Positions 1 to 10,892 of a stretch of 64,000 bases of DNA are shown in pieces. The position numbers were made by a program, and so were the translations under genes. Origin of the DNA: Simmondsia chinensis. Its lineage: Eukaryota > Streptophyta > Magnoliopsida > Caryophyllales > Simmondsiaceae. Location: assembly GCA_018398585.1 (NCBI GenBank), contig JAGTTD010000005.1, positions 6,131,355-6,195,354 on the forward strand. The letters are read 5' to 3'. Numbering within the stretch: the stretch's first letter is position 1; each line of letters starts with the position of its first letter. Under the pieces are notes generated by a model that saw only the letters and a list, made by a program, of their open reading frames with translations, did not search any database and was not told the DNA's origin.

Positions 1-81
1 TTATATTCAGATTTCTAATAAGCATGGCAGTCTCTGAAAGACTCCACATGCGTCTTATGGACGTAGTAACAGCTTACCTAT

Positions 82-1336
82 ATGGATCACTGGATTAATG
101 ATATCTATATGAAAGTCCCTGAAGAGCTACAAATGCCACAAGCATATAGCTCAAAACCTCGAGAGTTGTGTTCAATTAAATTACAGAGATCACTGTATGG
201 ATTGAAACAATTAAGGCGAATGTCGTACAATCGTCTTAGTACATACCTTCTGGAAGAAGGATACGTGAACAATCTTGTTAGCCCATGTGTTTTTGTTAAG
301 AAATTGAATTATGGATTTGCTATAATAGCAGTCTATGTTGATGATTTAAACATCATAAGAATGCCCGAAGCGATTAAACAAGCTGTTGCATATCTGAATA
401 ATGAGTTCGAAATGAAAGATCTCGGAAAGACAAAATATTGTCTTGGCCTGCAGATAGAGCACTTATCTGGTAGAATTTTAATCCATCAATCTACTTATAC
501 AGAAAAGGTGCTTAAACATTTTTATATGGACAAGGCACATCCGTTGAGCACCCCAATGGTCGTCCAATCACTAGATGTGAATAAGGATCCGTTTCGACCT
601 CGAGGGGGTGTGATAAAGAAATTCTTGGCCCTGAAGTGCCATATTTAAGTGCAATAGGTGCACCGATGTATCTTGCTAACTATACAAGGCCAGATATAGC
701 CTTTTCGGTAAATTTATTAGCAAAGTATAGCTCAACGCCTACCTGGAGACACTGGAATGGAATTAAACATATCCTTTGATATCTCTGTGGTACATCTGAT
801 ATGGGATTATACTATCAGAGACAATCAAGTCCGAGATTGATTGGATATGCAGATGCGGGATATTTGTCTGATCCACATAGAGGCCATTCACAGACAGGAT
901 ATTTATTCATCTATGGTGACACTGCTATATCTTGGCGATCTACCAAGCAGACAGCAGCAGCAACTTCTTCAAATCATGCTGAAATACTTGCACTTCATTA
1001 AGCAAGTAGGGAATGCTTATGGCTAAGATCCCTTATTCAACATGTTCAAAAAGAATGTAGTCTTCCAACGATCAGGGGGAGTCCAACAATACTAAGTGAA
1101 GATAATGTTGCATGCATTGCTCAGATCAAAGGTGGATACATTAAAGGCGTTAGAACTAAGCATATCTCACCAAAGTTATTCTTTACACAGAGCTTCAGAA
1201 GATGGGTGTAATAAATGTTCAACAAGTTCGCTCAAGTGAGAATCTGGCAGATTTGTTCACGAAGGCATTACCGACATCAATATTTGAGAAATTAATTCAT
1301 AAGGTTGGTATGCGTCGACTTAGAAACGCCCCTTAA
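82..1336 (+). pseudogene. Copia pol remnant: reverse transcriptase and RNase H, frameshifted
   Basis: The first open stretch (82-648) has the copia RT signature: SLYGLKQ near the start, the catalytic YVDDL, then EFEMKDLG and YCLGLQIE. The frame then shifts. It continues with TRPDIAFSVNLLAKYSS (about 690-745), a stop near 778, then the RNase H part GYADAGYLSDP and TAISWRSTKQ (801-1001). The last recognisable part (to about 1336) is the copia C-terminus with the KHISPK and LADLFTKALP-like region, in shifted frames. At least three lesions separate these blocks, so no functional polyprotein can be made. The family assignment is secure; the family within copia is not resolved. Confidence 0.88.
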
Positions 1337-1359
1337 TAATATGTTCACATGAGGGGGAG

Positions 1360-1904
1360 TTAAATACGAGATGTACTCTTTTTTTCTTCGCTATGGTTTT
1401 TCCCACTGGGTTTTCCTGGCAAGTTTTATAACAAGGCAGGCATATTTAGCTTGGACACTATGTCCCATTATAACGGAAAATATCCAAAGGATGAGTGTTG
1501 TAAATATTGGATATTTTTTGGGTACAAATTTTAGAGTCGATTTTAGATATTATCAAATATCATAGAAAATTAGAAATTATGTAAAATACATATTTACGTA
1601 TATATACATATACATATATATAAATGAGTATTTATAAAATTGTGACACTTGTCACTTAATGAGCACCACATGGGATGACTCATCCTCTTTTGATTCTTAT
1701 ATAAATATGGGTGGCCTAATCACCCAGTAAATTAACAAAAAAAATACAAGAAACAAAGAAAGAGAGTCAAGAGGAAAAGGAGAAAAAATTCAATAAAATT
1801 TTCTCGTTCTGATATAAAATACTTGCAATTTTATTTCGAGTATATTTGGGTTTGATTTTTTATTCTATTCCTATGAAGTATAATATCTTTACAGTTTTAT
1901 AACA
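1360..1904 (+). repeat. Copia 3' LTR (probable boundaries)
   Basis: The region directly after the polypurine tract carries a TATA-like TATAAATATGG near 1700, about 200 bp before the proposed end, and closes with TTATAACA. The 5' terminal TG is not clean, so the left edge is approximate. The second LTR is outside the window, so the boundaries cannot be checked by LTR-LTR alignment. Confidence 0.6.
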
Positions 1905-1996
1905 TGGTAAAATATTATGAATAACGGGACCAGTATGGTCCTCAAATTATGGAAATGGTCCTCTGGCCCCAATTGTCTATCTCATATTGTAGTACC

Positions 1997-2711
1997 TGAG
2001 GGTGTTCAAACATCGGTCCGGTCAATTTTGGTCCAGTCCTCAATCCTCAAGTTGACCTAATTTTGGGTTTCGGTCTGGTCTAGTTCGGTCTAAACCCAAA
2101 AAACTCGAGACCGGACCAAAAATCCGAAAAATGTTGTTGAGCCGTCTATATATTTTATTAGAATATAAATAACTATTTTAGACTAATAACATTTGGGCTT
2201 GAAATTAGTTTAAAATAGCCCGTAAACACCTATATTAAATTATTTTATTTATTTTAATGATTTGTATTTTGTATATTGCTAAGGCTTATATGTATAATTA
2301 TTTCAAGTTAATTTATGAAGAATTTTGTTGGTTATTATTGAAGAATCAAAAAATATGAGAATCAAATCAAAGGGGCCACATTGTCGGGGTCGAGTTTATC
2401 AAATACAAAGTTGTTATGATGAGTCGTAGTATTTGTGGGTGATCATGTGTATTTTTATATTTTCTATTATTTCTATTGTTTATTTTTTATTCTTTTCTAT
2501 TAGTTGCCTTTAAAGTTGACCAAATTTGGCAAAATGTGCTAAATTTAACTTATATTAAAAAATAAAGAAATAATAATCGGTCCAAATCGGATCGGTTCGG
2601 TCCGGTCCGGTCCATAAAGTAACCGGTCCAATCTTCGGTCTTCAAAAGAAGCCAATTTCGGTCTTCGGTCCGGTCCGGTACGGTCCGGCTTTGGACCGAT
2701 GAACACCCCTA
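1997..2711. mobile_element. Non-autonomous hAT-like element with GGTCCGGTCC-rich termini
   Basis: The left end TGAGGGTGTTCAAACATCGG is an imperfect inverted repeat of the right end, which reads CCGATGAACACCCCTA. Inside both ends lie arrays of GGTCCGGTCC-type motifs in opposite orientation, and the core is AT-rich. Flanking 8-bp direct repeats are GTAGTACC (1989-1996) and GTAGTATC (2712-2719), one mismatch apart. An 8-bp duplication fits the hAT superfamily. There is no transposase, so it would depend on a transposase supplied in trans. Confidence 0.75.
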
Positions 2712-2924
2712 GTAGTATCGACAAATTCTAACACGACACAGACATAACACGAAAATAGTAACTTTGGATTGGATAATTAATGGTGCGTGCTAGAATATAC
2801 TGTATAGTTGTCTTATGTTTGTATATGGGGCCCATTGGGCCTTCGCCTATAACCCTTTGTATTATAATGTTTCTCTATGAATATATGAGAGGGCTTCTGC
2901 ATTAAGTGTGCTCCTCATTCTTTT

Positions 2925-3487
2925 AGTGCGTTTGGTTCAGTTTAATTCAGCTTTTTTTTTCAACTTATCTGTTTCAATAAGATTTGTCAATTTAAAATCT
3001 CTGTCTTTTCTTAGCTAAGTGTTTGTTTGTGTAGTGCAAAAAGGTCTTTCTTACATAATAAAGTGCTTGGATACAAATTTTAAAAAGAAAGTTATCTATT
3101 ATAATCACAGAAATAACTTAATAATATAAATCAATTAATAATAGTAGAAAGGAGAGAATCATAATAATAGTTGGTCTTGGCAGTGGAGAGTGGTGAGCGT
3201 AAAAGAGCGGTGGTAGGTGGGGTTGGCGATAACAAGTAAAAGTAATTCATATTAGTGAAGATTTAACATCAATACAATGTTTTTAAAGCATTTTTCCGAA
3301 ATAAGCTATGAAAAAAATTCAGTTTTGTATCTTTTTCTACTTAGTTAGAAAATAATTTTTCCATCTTTCTAGTTAAGTTATAAAAAAATGTAAAAAATCT
3401 TTTCTATCAACCAAACACAAACATTACAATCAGTTAGAACTTTTTTCTAACTTTAAACTGTTAAAAAGCTTAACCAAATGCAGTCTA
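2925..3487. mobile_element. MITE-like element with TTTGGTT inverted ends
   Basis: The left end AGTGCGTTTGGTT is an imperfect inverted repeat of the right end (reads AGACTGCATTTGGTT on the other strand). Both ends run into an AGCTTTTT-like stretch. The interior has no coding potential. No target duplication is clear. The size and termini fit a hAT-type MITE. Confidence 0.45.
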
Positions 3488-3596
3488 AGTCAGGTTCAAA
3501 TTTAGGCAATTGGATTAAATTTAATTTGGTTTAGACAATATATTTTTAACACGATATAACACGATACATTTTTGAGTCTTATATTGAAGTATTACC

Positions 3597-3828
3597 AAAG
3601 AGGGCACCAACACGCCGTCACGGGATCCCATTAGAACTCCGAAGTTAAGCGTGCTTGGGCGAGAGTAGTACCGGGATGGGTGACCTCGTAGGAAGTCATC
3701 ACCCTCAGGTTGGGGACACTGGGAAACAGCCTCACTTCAGGTTAATACCCTGAAGGGGGAAGGCTGCGTACATCCATCCCCCCCAGACTCTGTGTAGGCG
3801 GGAGCCCTTGAAGCACTGGGTATGTTCC
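3597..3828 (+). mobile_element. 5S rRNA-derived SINE, full-length copy with 17-bp TSD
   Basis: A perfect 17-bp duplication TATATTGAAGTATTACC flanks the element (3580-3596 and 3829-3845). After the short head AAAGAGGGCACCAACACG, about 80 bp match plant 5S rRNA from GGGATCCCATTAGAACTCC through GGGATGGGTGACCTCG. This keeps the 5S internal control region (box A AAGTTAAGCGTGCTTGG, box C GATGGGTGACCTC). The remaining about 120 bp, starting at CAGGTTGGGG, match the 3' end of the RTE LINE at 27574-27700. Length is 232 bp, the same as the copy at 42212-42443. The element is a fusion of a polymerase III promoter and a LINE tail, the defining layout of a SINE. It is not a working 5S gene: the 5S 5' end is replaced. 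Confidence 0.93.
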
Positions 3829-3845
3829 TATATTGAAGTATTACC

Positions 3846-5605
3846 GAGGGAAAGAAAGAAGGAACATACGAGTATTGATTTTGCAGTTGATTTTATTTTT
3901 TATTTTGAGGAACCAAAAGGTAAGGAAAATGACCTGTGGCTGGCCTCATTAGAAGATACCCTCAAAATATATTAATTAAATTTAAAGCGTTGATAATACA
4001 TTGTTTTATTGTATACCTTATGATAAGATTATATTAATATTAAAAATAGGAGATTTTGGATTTTAAACTTTTTAACTTCTTAGTTAAAAGTAGTCTAATA
4101 CTATGTCAAAACGCTAATTATCTCAAAAGTTTAAGTTATATCAAAACACTAATTGGCAGTTGGGGTAGTATGCTTCAATTTTGTTCATCTTATTCAACGT
4201 CTCGTATCATATATAGAAATTCTAAAGGGAGAAAAGCCACTTTAAATACCCCCTTATCCATTGACTTGGTAAGTCTTGTGGGTCCAGAGTGGACATAGTG
4301 GGCCCCACGAGTGTGTGCGCCCCCGGCCTAGCAGGGCTGGGCTAACCAGGCATTTCGTGGTGTGGTGTAGTTTGGTCTTTTTCCAACTCGGGCCTTTATT
4401 TTTATGACTATTGTATTTCTAATCGAACTCAAGGCAAGTTTCCTTTTTGGCTGAACTCAAGGCTCAAGCTCTAGCTCTAGTTGTCTATCCTAGGCCAATC
4501 TCAAGGCAAGTTCCCTTCTTGACTGAGCTCAAGCTCTAGTTGTCTGTCCTTGTCTAATCTCGAGGCTACAAGCTCAAGCCAGAAACGTCACCCTTTTAGC
4601 CGTTATACCGGGCTCGAGCTCGAGATACGTGTCTTAACCATTTTCAACGCCTACTCTGTCCATATCCGTTGTTTCCTTAATTGAGGCCGGATTCTTTGCT
4701 CCTTCATATCCCCCTACTCTTCTTATTGAGGCCAGATTTTTCGCCCATGTTCCATAACTTGCAGCTGCTTAAATGAAAATATTTTTGCTATAAATTCAGT
4801 GTTTTTGGGCATTGATTGACACACCGAAAATCATACTCTTCGTCATCTCTTTACTTCTCTTATGAGTTCTTCTTCATTCGAGTTAGAGCACACTCCAACC
4901 ATCACCTTAGAGTATATTCATGTGTCGGGTGTCGTGTTAATCTTGGGAGATGGAGTGCTTGACGATCTTGTTTGTACCGTTGTGTGGGCATAAACAACTT
5001 CAGGAATGGTGATCTCTATGGTGCGACAACTTCCTTTGATTTATACTTCCTCTCTTAATCTCTTTCTTTCAATCATTTATTTATCATGTCTCAAGTCTCT
5101 TTTGCCTAAATTCAAGGTCTATATTGTTCAGAAAGCTTCTTGTTTGAAGTTCTTCCATCAGTCAATATGAGCACTGTTTGGCCCCATCTTGATTTAGTCT
5201 GACCATCTCAAGCTTTAGTTTTTAATTACTCATTAGTGCTATTTTTCCAACTCTTACTATGCACCACAATAATACAATGGCTACCGAGTTACAACTACCT
5301 GGGCACCAAGGCACCAAACAAAAGGCCCAAGAAGGGCAATATATAACTTATAATAGAATCAAAAGCGATACTCGTAATACACCCTAAGGTCTAAGTACAT
5401 ATCACCTAAATATCTTAACTTTTAATGTATATATTGAGGGATTCCAGATCTAAATATATTATCAAATAGGTACTTTAAATCATTTCAATGTTTCCACTAG
5501 AATTTCAAATGTTTAGTATAAAAGGTCACCGAATTTCAACATAAACTACCTATATATACACAATCATGTCTTATGTCAGTATTTTCTAACAAGGAATTAT
5601 CAAAC
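3846..5605. other. Intergenic stretch, no gene recognised; short imperfect tandem repeat
   Basis: No supported reading frame. Between about 4427 and 4570 a block with CTCAAGGCAAGTT and CAAGCTCTAG motifs occurs twice in imperfect tandem. A TATA-like ATAAATTCAG near 4792 followed by a CT-rich leader could be an old promoter or LTR, but nothing downstream supports a gene. Confidence 0.4.
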
Positions 5606-5630
5606 ATGTTGGGTTTTTCTTCATGACCAT

Positions 5631-6877
5631 GCTACAGAGGTGGTCTCCTCATTCGTAGATGGCCTTCCGGTTAGAACATCAAATACTTGGCTTAAAATTG
5701 TTTTTCGTGACTTCAATTCGATCTACGGTGTCTTTGTTTCCGAAAGGAGAAGAGAAAGGAAGCATCTTTCTTATGGCTTCATTAGGTTTCGCTTGTGAAG
5801 TGAAGCTAAAAGCGCAATCAATAGCATGAACGGAAGAGGGTCACAGGACATAAGATTAGAGTGGAATGAGCTAGGAAGGATAGAAGGCATAGTTCTTTGC
5901 CTCATCAAGTTAGGTCCAATGCGCGGGCTCCCAGGAATAACGAGGATGAAGGTACTGGTGCTTTTGGTGTAAGTCGTGCACGAGAGGATACTACTTCAAG
6001 GATACATATCACAGATGCTGGCTGCCAGAACTATCCAAGTATTATGGTGACCAATACAAACAAAAGACAAGAAGCCTGGCTGAATAGATCATTAATTGCA
6101 CATTCCTACGAAGATGATACCCTGGATAGTGTCTTCATGTTTATTGTGGAGAATAATCTTAAGGGCTTGGTCCCTAGAGGATTAAGCTCAAACACGTTCA
6201 TCCTGACTTGCGACTCTGCTGAGATTTTGTCCTTATACCTTAGGCCCCTTAAGCCGATGTTGCTTCGCAAATTCAAGGAGATCTCTAGATACTCAGGTCA
6301 AGCCCTCGGCTCCTTGACCATGAGAGTCTGGATTGAGATCCATGGGTTACCACTCCAATGCTGGTTAAAAGAATACTTCACGGATTTTGCTAACATCTGG
6401 GGTAAATTTATTCGAGTCGACGCCAGGATTTCAGCAATGAGATGTGCTAACATCGCAAGGGTTCTTATTCATACTTGTTTCCCATCATCAATCCAACAAT
6501 TAGTATAAGTGCAGTTCAACGGGAGTTGTCACGTGGTATTCGTGAAGGAAGGTAACTTTGAAATGATACCAAACTACTCTCCAGAAGTAGTTGCCCTCGT
6601 TGCCTCTTCTAGACTCTCTAGGGAGCAAGCTACATCCTCCCAACATGATTCAAACTTTAGTGTTGGCATTACTCAAAGATCACTTCCTTCAAGTGGTCTC
6701 CCTATATATGTGAACTCGATGGGTGGTGTGCGAGATATTAGGGACTCGTTGATGCTTCATCCGAGGTTGGCCGTTGAAAACGTTAGACCTTGCCAGCATG
6801 GTGTGGGCCATTTTATTTTTCACGCTGATGGTCAGGTTATAGGTACATGGGCCCCGGTTAATTTGGGCTACGTCTGA
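5631..6877 (+). pseudogene. L1 ORF1 remnant: RRM plus DUF4283-like domain
   Basis: In shifted frames from about 5640 the conceptual product reads VDGLPVRTSNTWLKIVF, then FVSERRRERKHLSYGF and INSMNGRG, a clear RNA-recognition-motif pattern (RNP2-like and RNP1-like). A frame change follows near 5800. The open part 5897-6508 carries VWIEIHGLPLQCWLKEYF and WGKFIRVD, the pattern of the DUF4283 domain in plant non-LTR ORF1 proteins. A stop at 6506 separates it from a further 122-codon open stretch (6509-6877). In plant L1 elements this protein packages element RNA. Stops and frame changes make this copy inactive. Confidence 0.7.
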
Positions 6878-7740
6878 TCCTTCCGATCCTTCTAAGTTAG
6901 CATTCCCAATCAGGTCCACGACCATCAGCCCGGACTGCTGATCTTCCTCTTGCTTTACCTTGGACCCCAGAAGCCCTAGTTGAATCAATTGGGCCTTTGG
7001 ACTCTATAGAAATCCAAGTCTAGGACACCGCAAGTGGTGGTGATTCTGGGTCCTCGGGCCCCAAATACCCACTAGGTTTCGAGCCCAACATCCATGTTGA
7101 TGAGAGGTCTTCGAGAAGTGTCCAGGAGCTGAGCATGGAGGTATCTAGTAAGGCACGAGAGAAAAAAGGGAAGGCGGTGGCTAAACATTAGGCCTTTGAC
7201 TTTGTGTCGCCAAAGAAGAGTCGGAAAGCCCAAAAATGCAGATTTAAAGAACAAGCGAAGCTGGACTTGCATGAATTTCTGAAGGATATGTTTCCAGGGA
7301 GTAACGTGAAGAGATCTATCAAGCCTACTAGTAAATAAAAAAAAGAAGAAGCGAGCAAAGAAGAGTAAAAGGGTTGTTAATGTTGATAAGCTACTTGGTG
7401 CAAGATGTGTGCGGGAAACCGGGAAAAAGCTTAGCTTAAGCTTCGATGGTATGAATCGACTGTAATTAAGTGCACTGCCATGACGAAATAGGATATTTCC
7501 TGTTTTATTTCCCTAGATCTCTCCCCTTTTCCTGGTCCATGCTGTGAAGTGGTGGTCGTAGTCTTTTAGTCCTTGTTAGTTCTCTTACCTGTATTTCTCC
7601 TAAATTCCTATTTCCCTTATCTGTGGAAGGTTTTTTTTTCTTGTCTTTGTTTTGTTCCCCATTTTGCTACGAGTCGATTCAGGCTTCGTTTGTTTAAGGT
7701 GCATGTTGTATTGTGACTCTGTTGCTGATTATCGAAAAAA
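5631..7740 (+). mobile_element. L1-type LINE derivative: ORF1 joined to a 3' tail, no ORF2
   Basis: The region holds a plant L1-type ORF1 (an RRM followed by a DUF4283-like domain, see the pseudogene entry), a degenerate continuation to about 7340, and a T-rich 3' UTR. It ends GATTATC followed by an A-rich tail at about 7734. No reverse transcriptase or endonuclease ORF2 is present between ORF1 and the tail. It is therefore an internally deleted or non-autonomous derivative. A second similar 3' UTR ends at 8501. Confidence 0.65.
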
Positions 7741-7955
7741 AGAAAAAAAATCAAATTTTGATAGAATATATACATATTGTCAAAATTTGATTGATAAGTT
7801 TCTGAATTTTAAGACATCTAAGTAATAAAATATCTATACCTCATAAAATTGAAAGTTCCAGAGATGAGTTGTAAGTAATGAAAATTTTCAAATGTGCCGT
7901 TTTATGAAATTGAAAGTCTAGAAAATATGTATCGTTTAATTGCAAAATTCAAAAG

Positions 7956-7956
<1 letters not shown>

Positions 7957-7995
<39 letters not shown>

Positions 7996-8018
7996 TTTTT
8001 TTTTTTTTTTTTTTTTTG
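7957..8018. repeat. (TA)n microsatellite followed by a T tract
   Basis: An alternating TA run of about 30 bp is followed by TTTTG and a T tract of more than 20. It may be the inverted poly-A of an insertion, but no element body could be tied to it. Confidence 0.8.
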
Positions 8019-8089
8019 CTATTATGCAATTGTGTATGCCCTGTTGTCATGTCCATTTTCCCACTTGGTATTGTAATAGAGGGTTGAGT

Positions 8090-8501
8090 TTTTATGGGGA
8101 TGAATCCCTTATGATTGAGACTTTTGCTGAAATGGACTAAGGTTTGGATTCGTTTGTGCTGTTCTTTCTCAGATCTTTGTGGTTTTGGTCTCTTCTTCCT
8201 TCTCTTTCCAGTTCCGCTTCTGGTCCAGCTCTGTTGCGCCTTTTTCTCCACCTTTTGGTTTGCTTCTTGTCCATGTTTTTCTTTGTTGTTCCTGGGTCTC
8301 CTTTTTCGTGTTGTGCAGTCTGTGGGTTGGTTTCCTATTTTGTTGTTTTTTTGCCCTTTTTTTCTGTTGCTCCTCCCCCGTTGTCTTTTCTCTGTTTTCT
8401 TTGCCTGTTCCATCTCCATTTTTCGGAGTTGTCAGGGCTCGCTTTGTCGGGCCCTGGTGTTGTTCTTCGGCTTTGCCGATAATTATCAAAAAAAAAAAAA
8501 A
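8090..8501 (+). mobile_element. L1-type LINE 3' end, 5'-truncated, with poly-A
   Basis: This is a T/C-rich, non-coding 3' UTR ending in GCCGATAATTATC followed by 13 A (8488-8500). The end resembles the one at about 7720-7740 (GCTGATTATC plus A-rich tail). No coding part remains. Open frames through this segment are low-complexity artefacts. Confidence 0.5.
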
Positions 8502-8980
8502 GTTACATTGGACAGTGAGTGAGCGTAAGAATGAAAAGCAAGAGATTTGACAAGACGAGCCACAGAACTGAGATATATGTAGTCTACGTATATGTTTAAT
8601 TAGGGTTTTGTTTTAAGATCAATCAACAATAGGTGGAATAATTCATTCGACATATCTGTTGGCCCTCGTTTTTTTTTCTACAACTCTTGCATAATATTCC
8701 CATTTGACTCATATATGAATTTCTTAACGATAATATATAAATTCACTTTCAATGTAGAGGTCTAATAACATCAATTTCCAACTGTTGCATGGCAGTTGCG
8801 GGTAGAGATACACATTAAATATTTCAAACCTTGCATGTGTCCTTTTCCTCTCTCTCTCATCCTTCAATTGAACAACTTATGAATGCCAATTACATTCTTT
8901 CCAAATCAAATTACGGCCGGTATAAAACTATCTAAAATAGTTTCATACAGTCTTAGACTCTTCATTAAAAAAGTAAAAGC

Positions 8981-9108
8981 AACATTCTCAATGTCCTCAG
9001 GGCTCCTGCCTAAGCAGTGTCTGGGGGTGGATGTACGCAACCTTTCCCCTGAGGGGAGGCTGTTTTCGAGAACCCCTAACCTGAGGAGTGCAACACGAGG
9101 ACCTCCCG
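8981..9108 (-). mobile_element. 5S-SINE fragment, antisense
   Basis: Read on the minus strand it has the last bases of 5S rRNA (TCCTCGTGTTGC), then the LINE-type tail with CAGGTTAGGGG, GCCTCCCCTCAGGGG, GTACATCCACCCCC and GGAGCCCTGAGG. Most of the 5S part is lost; the plus-strand sequence beyond 9108 belongs to a copia gag remnant. Confidence 0.75.
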
Positions 9109-9134
9109 TTGCTCTGGCCCCTTCTCCATCCACC

Positions 9135-9800
9135 CACCATTGTCGCTCCTAACTTTTCCAACATCGTCACCATCAAGCTTGATGGATGTCTGTCTTGTTC
9201 TCTATAGTGTGATTAGATGATCTCCCTTCTCATTAACTATAACTGCGGAGGCTTCATTCGTGGTTCCATCTCTTGTCCCCCACAGCACATTACGGACCCT
9301 GATAGTCGTCTCTATGTAAACTCTTTTCCTTTCTAGTTTTGCATAAATCGACGTATTAGGAGTTGGATCTCGGCTTGACAGGAATGACTAGTTCTCAATA
9401 ACATCTACACCATGCCTACCTCTAGAGCGACTTAGGAAATCCTAGAAAAACGTCACTTAGACTAGTCCTTTTCCAAACAATTGGAGTCGCGCCAGGAGCT
9501 CGTCACCTTCCACTTGGAGGGCTCCTTGTTCGATGTTTACATGAGTAATCTACTGCTCTGGCCCACAACTTAGTCGTTGTCTATCCCCCGACCTCAGATG
9601 AGGAATTAGTATTGTATGTCCTTCGTGAACTTCCTCCCTCTTGTTATGCTTTTACTACTACTAGAAATTATGGTGTGCAACGGTTAACTTTCAAGTTCCC
9701 TCAGACTCACTTACGCTGCAAAGAAAAAACGACACGAGCTTCGGGACCCTCTCCAATAATCCAACTGACCCATGACCCGAGTCCTTGCTACCGTCAGTGA
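9135..9800 (+). pseudogene. Copia gag remnant
   Basis: Conceptual translation across several frames gives NFSNIVTIKLDG near the start, then further on SDEELVLYVLRELPPSCYAF (about 9595-9655). These are the N-terminal TIKLDG and the DEELVLYVLRGLP patterns of plant copia gag (UBN2 domain). Many stops lie between. No LTR or pol is attached, so it is an isolated, decayed fragment. Confidence 0.75.
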
Positions 9801-10672
9801 GTGAAGATATGATCAAGTTCCCGTTCCCTTACATGGGTGCCTTGAAAATTAGAGTTACCGAAGAGATTGTCTCTATATTTTTTTTTATTTGATATTGATT
9901 TTTTAAAAATTAATTAGAACTAATAATATTATGTAAAAGTTATCTATATTTTAGTACCCTAATATTTTTAGAAATAATAAAAAGAACACTGACCTTTTTA
10001 AATTATTAAAAAGGTCCTTATATTTTTATCACATTAATAAAAAAAAAAAGGGTCTCTGGGCTTTTGTCGTATATATAAAAAGGCCCCTGAGCTTTTGTCG
10101 CATTAATAAAAAGGCCCCTCTCCCACGCGATGATGTCAATTTTAGTCTACAGAGCTGACGTGACAGCTGTGTTTTTATTAATGTTATGGTAAAATGACAA
10201 AAATATCCTTTAATAACAATATATTGAAACAAATTAAGTGAAAATAGATAGCTTTTATGCAATACAGCATCTGAAATTTCGTGCTTATAAAGTAAGAATA
10301 AGGGTGTTCAAACTTACTTTAGGTAATTTTATTATAGCATTAATAAAAAGCAGCTGTCGTTTCAGCTCTGCCGATAAAAAATGAAGTTATCACACTTAAG
10401 ATGTGCCTTTTTATTACTACAATAAAAATTTAGGGACCTTGTTAATAATTCCAAAAAATCGTGATCTTTTTTATTATTTTTAAAAATATTAAAATACTAA
10501 AATATAAATAACTCATTATGTAAATTAGGATAGGGAACATAAAAGATAGAGAGATTGTAATGGCAGCCTACTCAACTTTAGGGAGAAAGAGACAAACGAA
10601 CGGAGCTGAACATAACCCCAAGCCATCTAAGCAACCGTTTAGGACCTCAAATTTTAAAGATTATAGTTTTTG
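9801..10672. other. AT-rich non-coding stretch with a short repeated phrase
   Basis: No gene seen. A phrase of the type AAAAAGGCCCCTGAGCTTTTGTCG occurs in two near-identical tandem versions (about 10040-10115), with related AAAAAGGTCC and ATTAATAAAAAG phrases nearby. This looks like part of a degenerate inverted-repeat transposon, but termini could not be fixed. Confidence 0.35.
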
Positions 10673-10696
10673 ATATTAATATTAATATTAATATTA

Positions 10697-10892
10697 GCCA
10701 CCTGGGTATTGTCTCAGATGGTGAGGCATGTTAGGGGATAGAGTTTATTCCAGGCCTCAAGGTCTAGAGTTCGATTCCCCGCATGAACCTCACCGTGAGA
10801 ATATGCGCCTTGACGTAACTGGGATATGTGGCTGGTGGGTAGCTGCATAGACCCGCGGTTTACCGGGTAACCGGATTCCGTGTTGACAAAAA
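10697..10892 (+). mobile_element. tRNA-derived SINE
   Basis: The 196-bp insert starts GCCACCTGGGTATTG and carries an A-box-like TCTCAGATGGTGAGG and a B box GAGTTCGATTCC. The body ends GGTTTACCGGGTAACCGG, similar to Au-type plant SINE bodies, then a short A-rich tail. It is flanked on both sides by the same 24 bp of (ATATTA)n sequence (10673-10696 and 10893-10916). This is either a target-site duplication or insertion into a pre-existing microsatellite. Confidence 0.78.

Larger units (their letters stand above)
1..1904 (+). mobile_element. Ty1/copia retrotransposon, 3' half with 3' LTR
   Basis: The window opens inside a decayed copia element. In order it shows reverse transcriptase, RNase H, a polypurine tract (GAGGGGGAG, 1351-1359) and a 3' LTR-like region to about 1904. 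The 5' part lies outside the window. Frameshifts and stops show it is dead. The order RT, RNase H, PPT, LTR with no downstream integrase is that of Ty1/copia, not Ty3/gypsy. Confidence 0.88.

Noticed and set aside
3610..3708. Functional 5S rRNA gene
   Set aside because: The first about 26 bases of 5S are replaced, the 3' end runs into the LINE-type tail, and target duplications flank the whole unit. The other 5S-like copies (14070, 40128, 42212, 50938) fail for the same reasons.
7958..8550. Overlapping 100-150-aa ORFs on both strands
   Set aside because: They read through TA and T/A tracts and a T-rich L1 3' UTR; composition explains the absence of stops.
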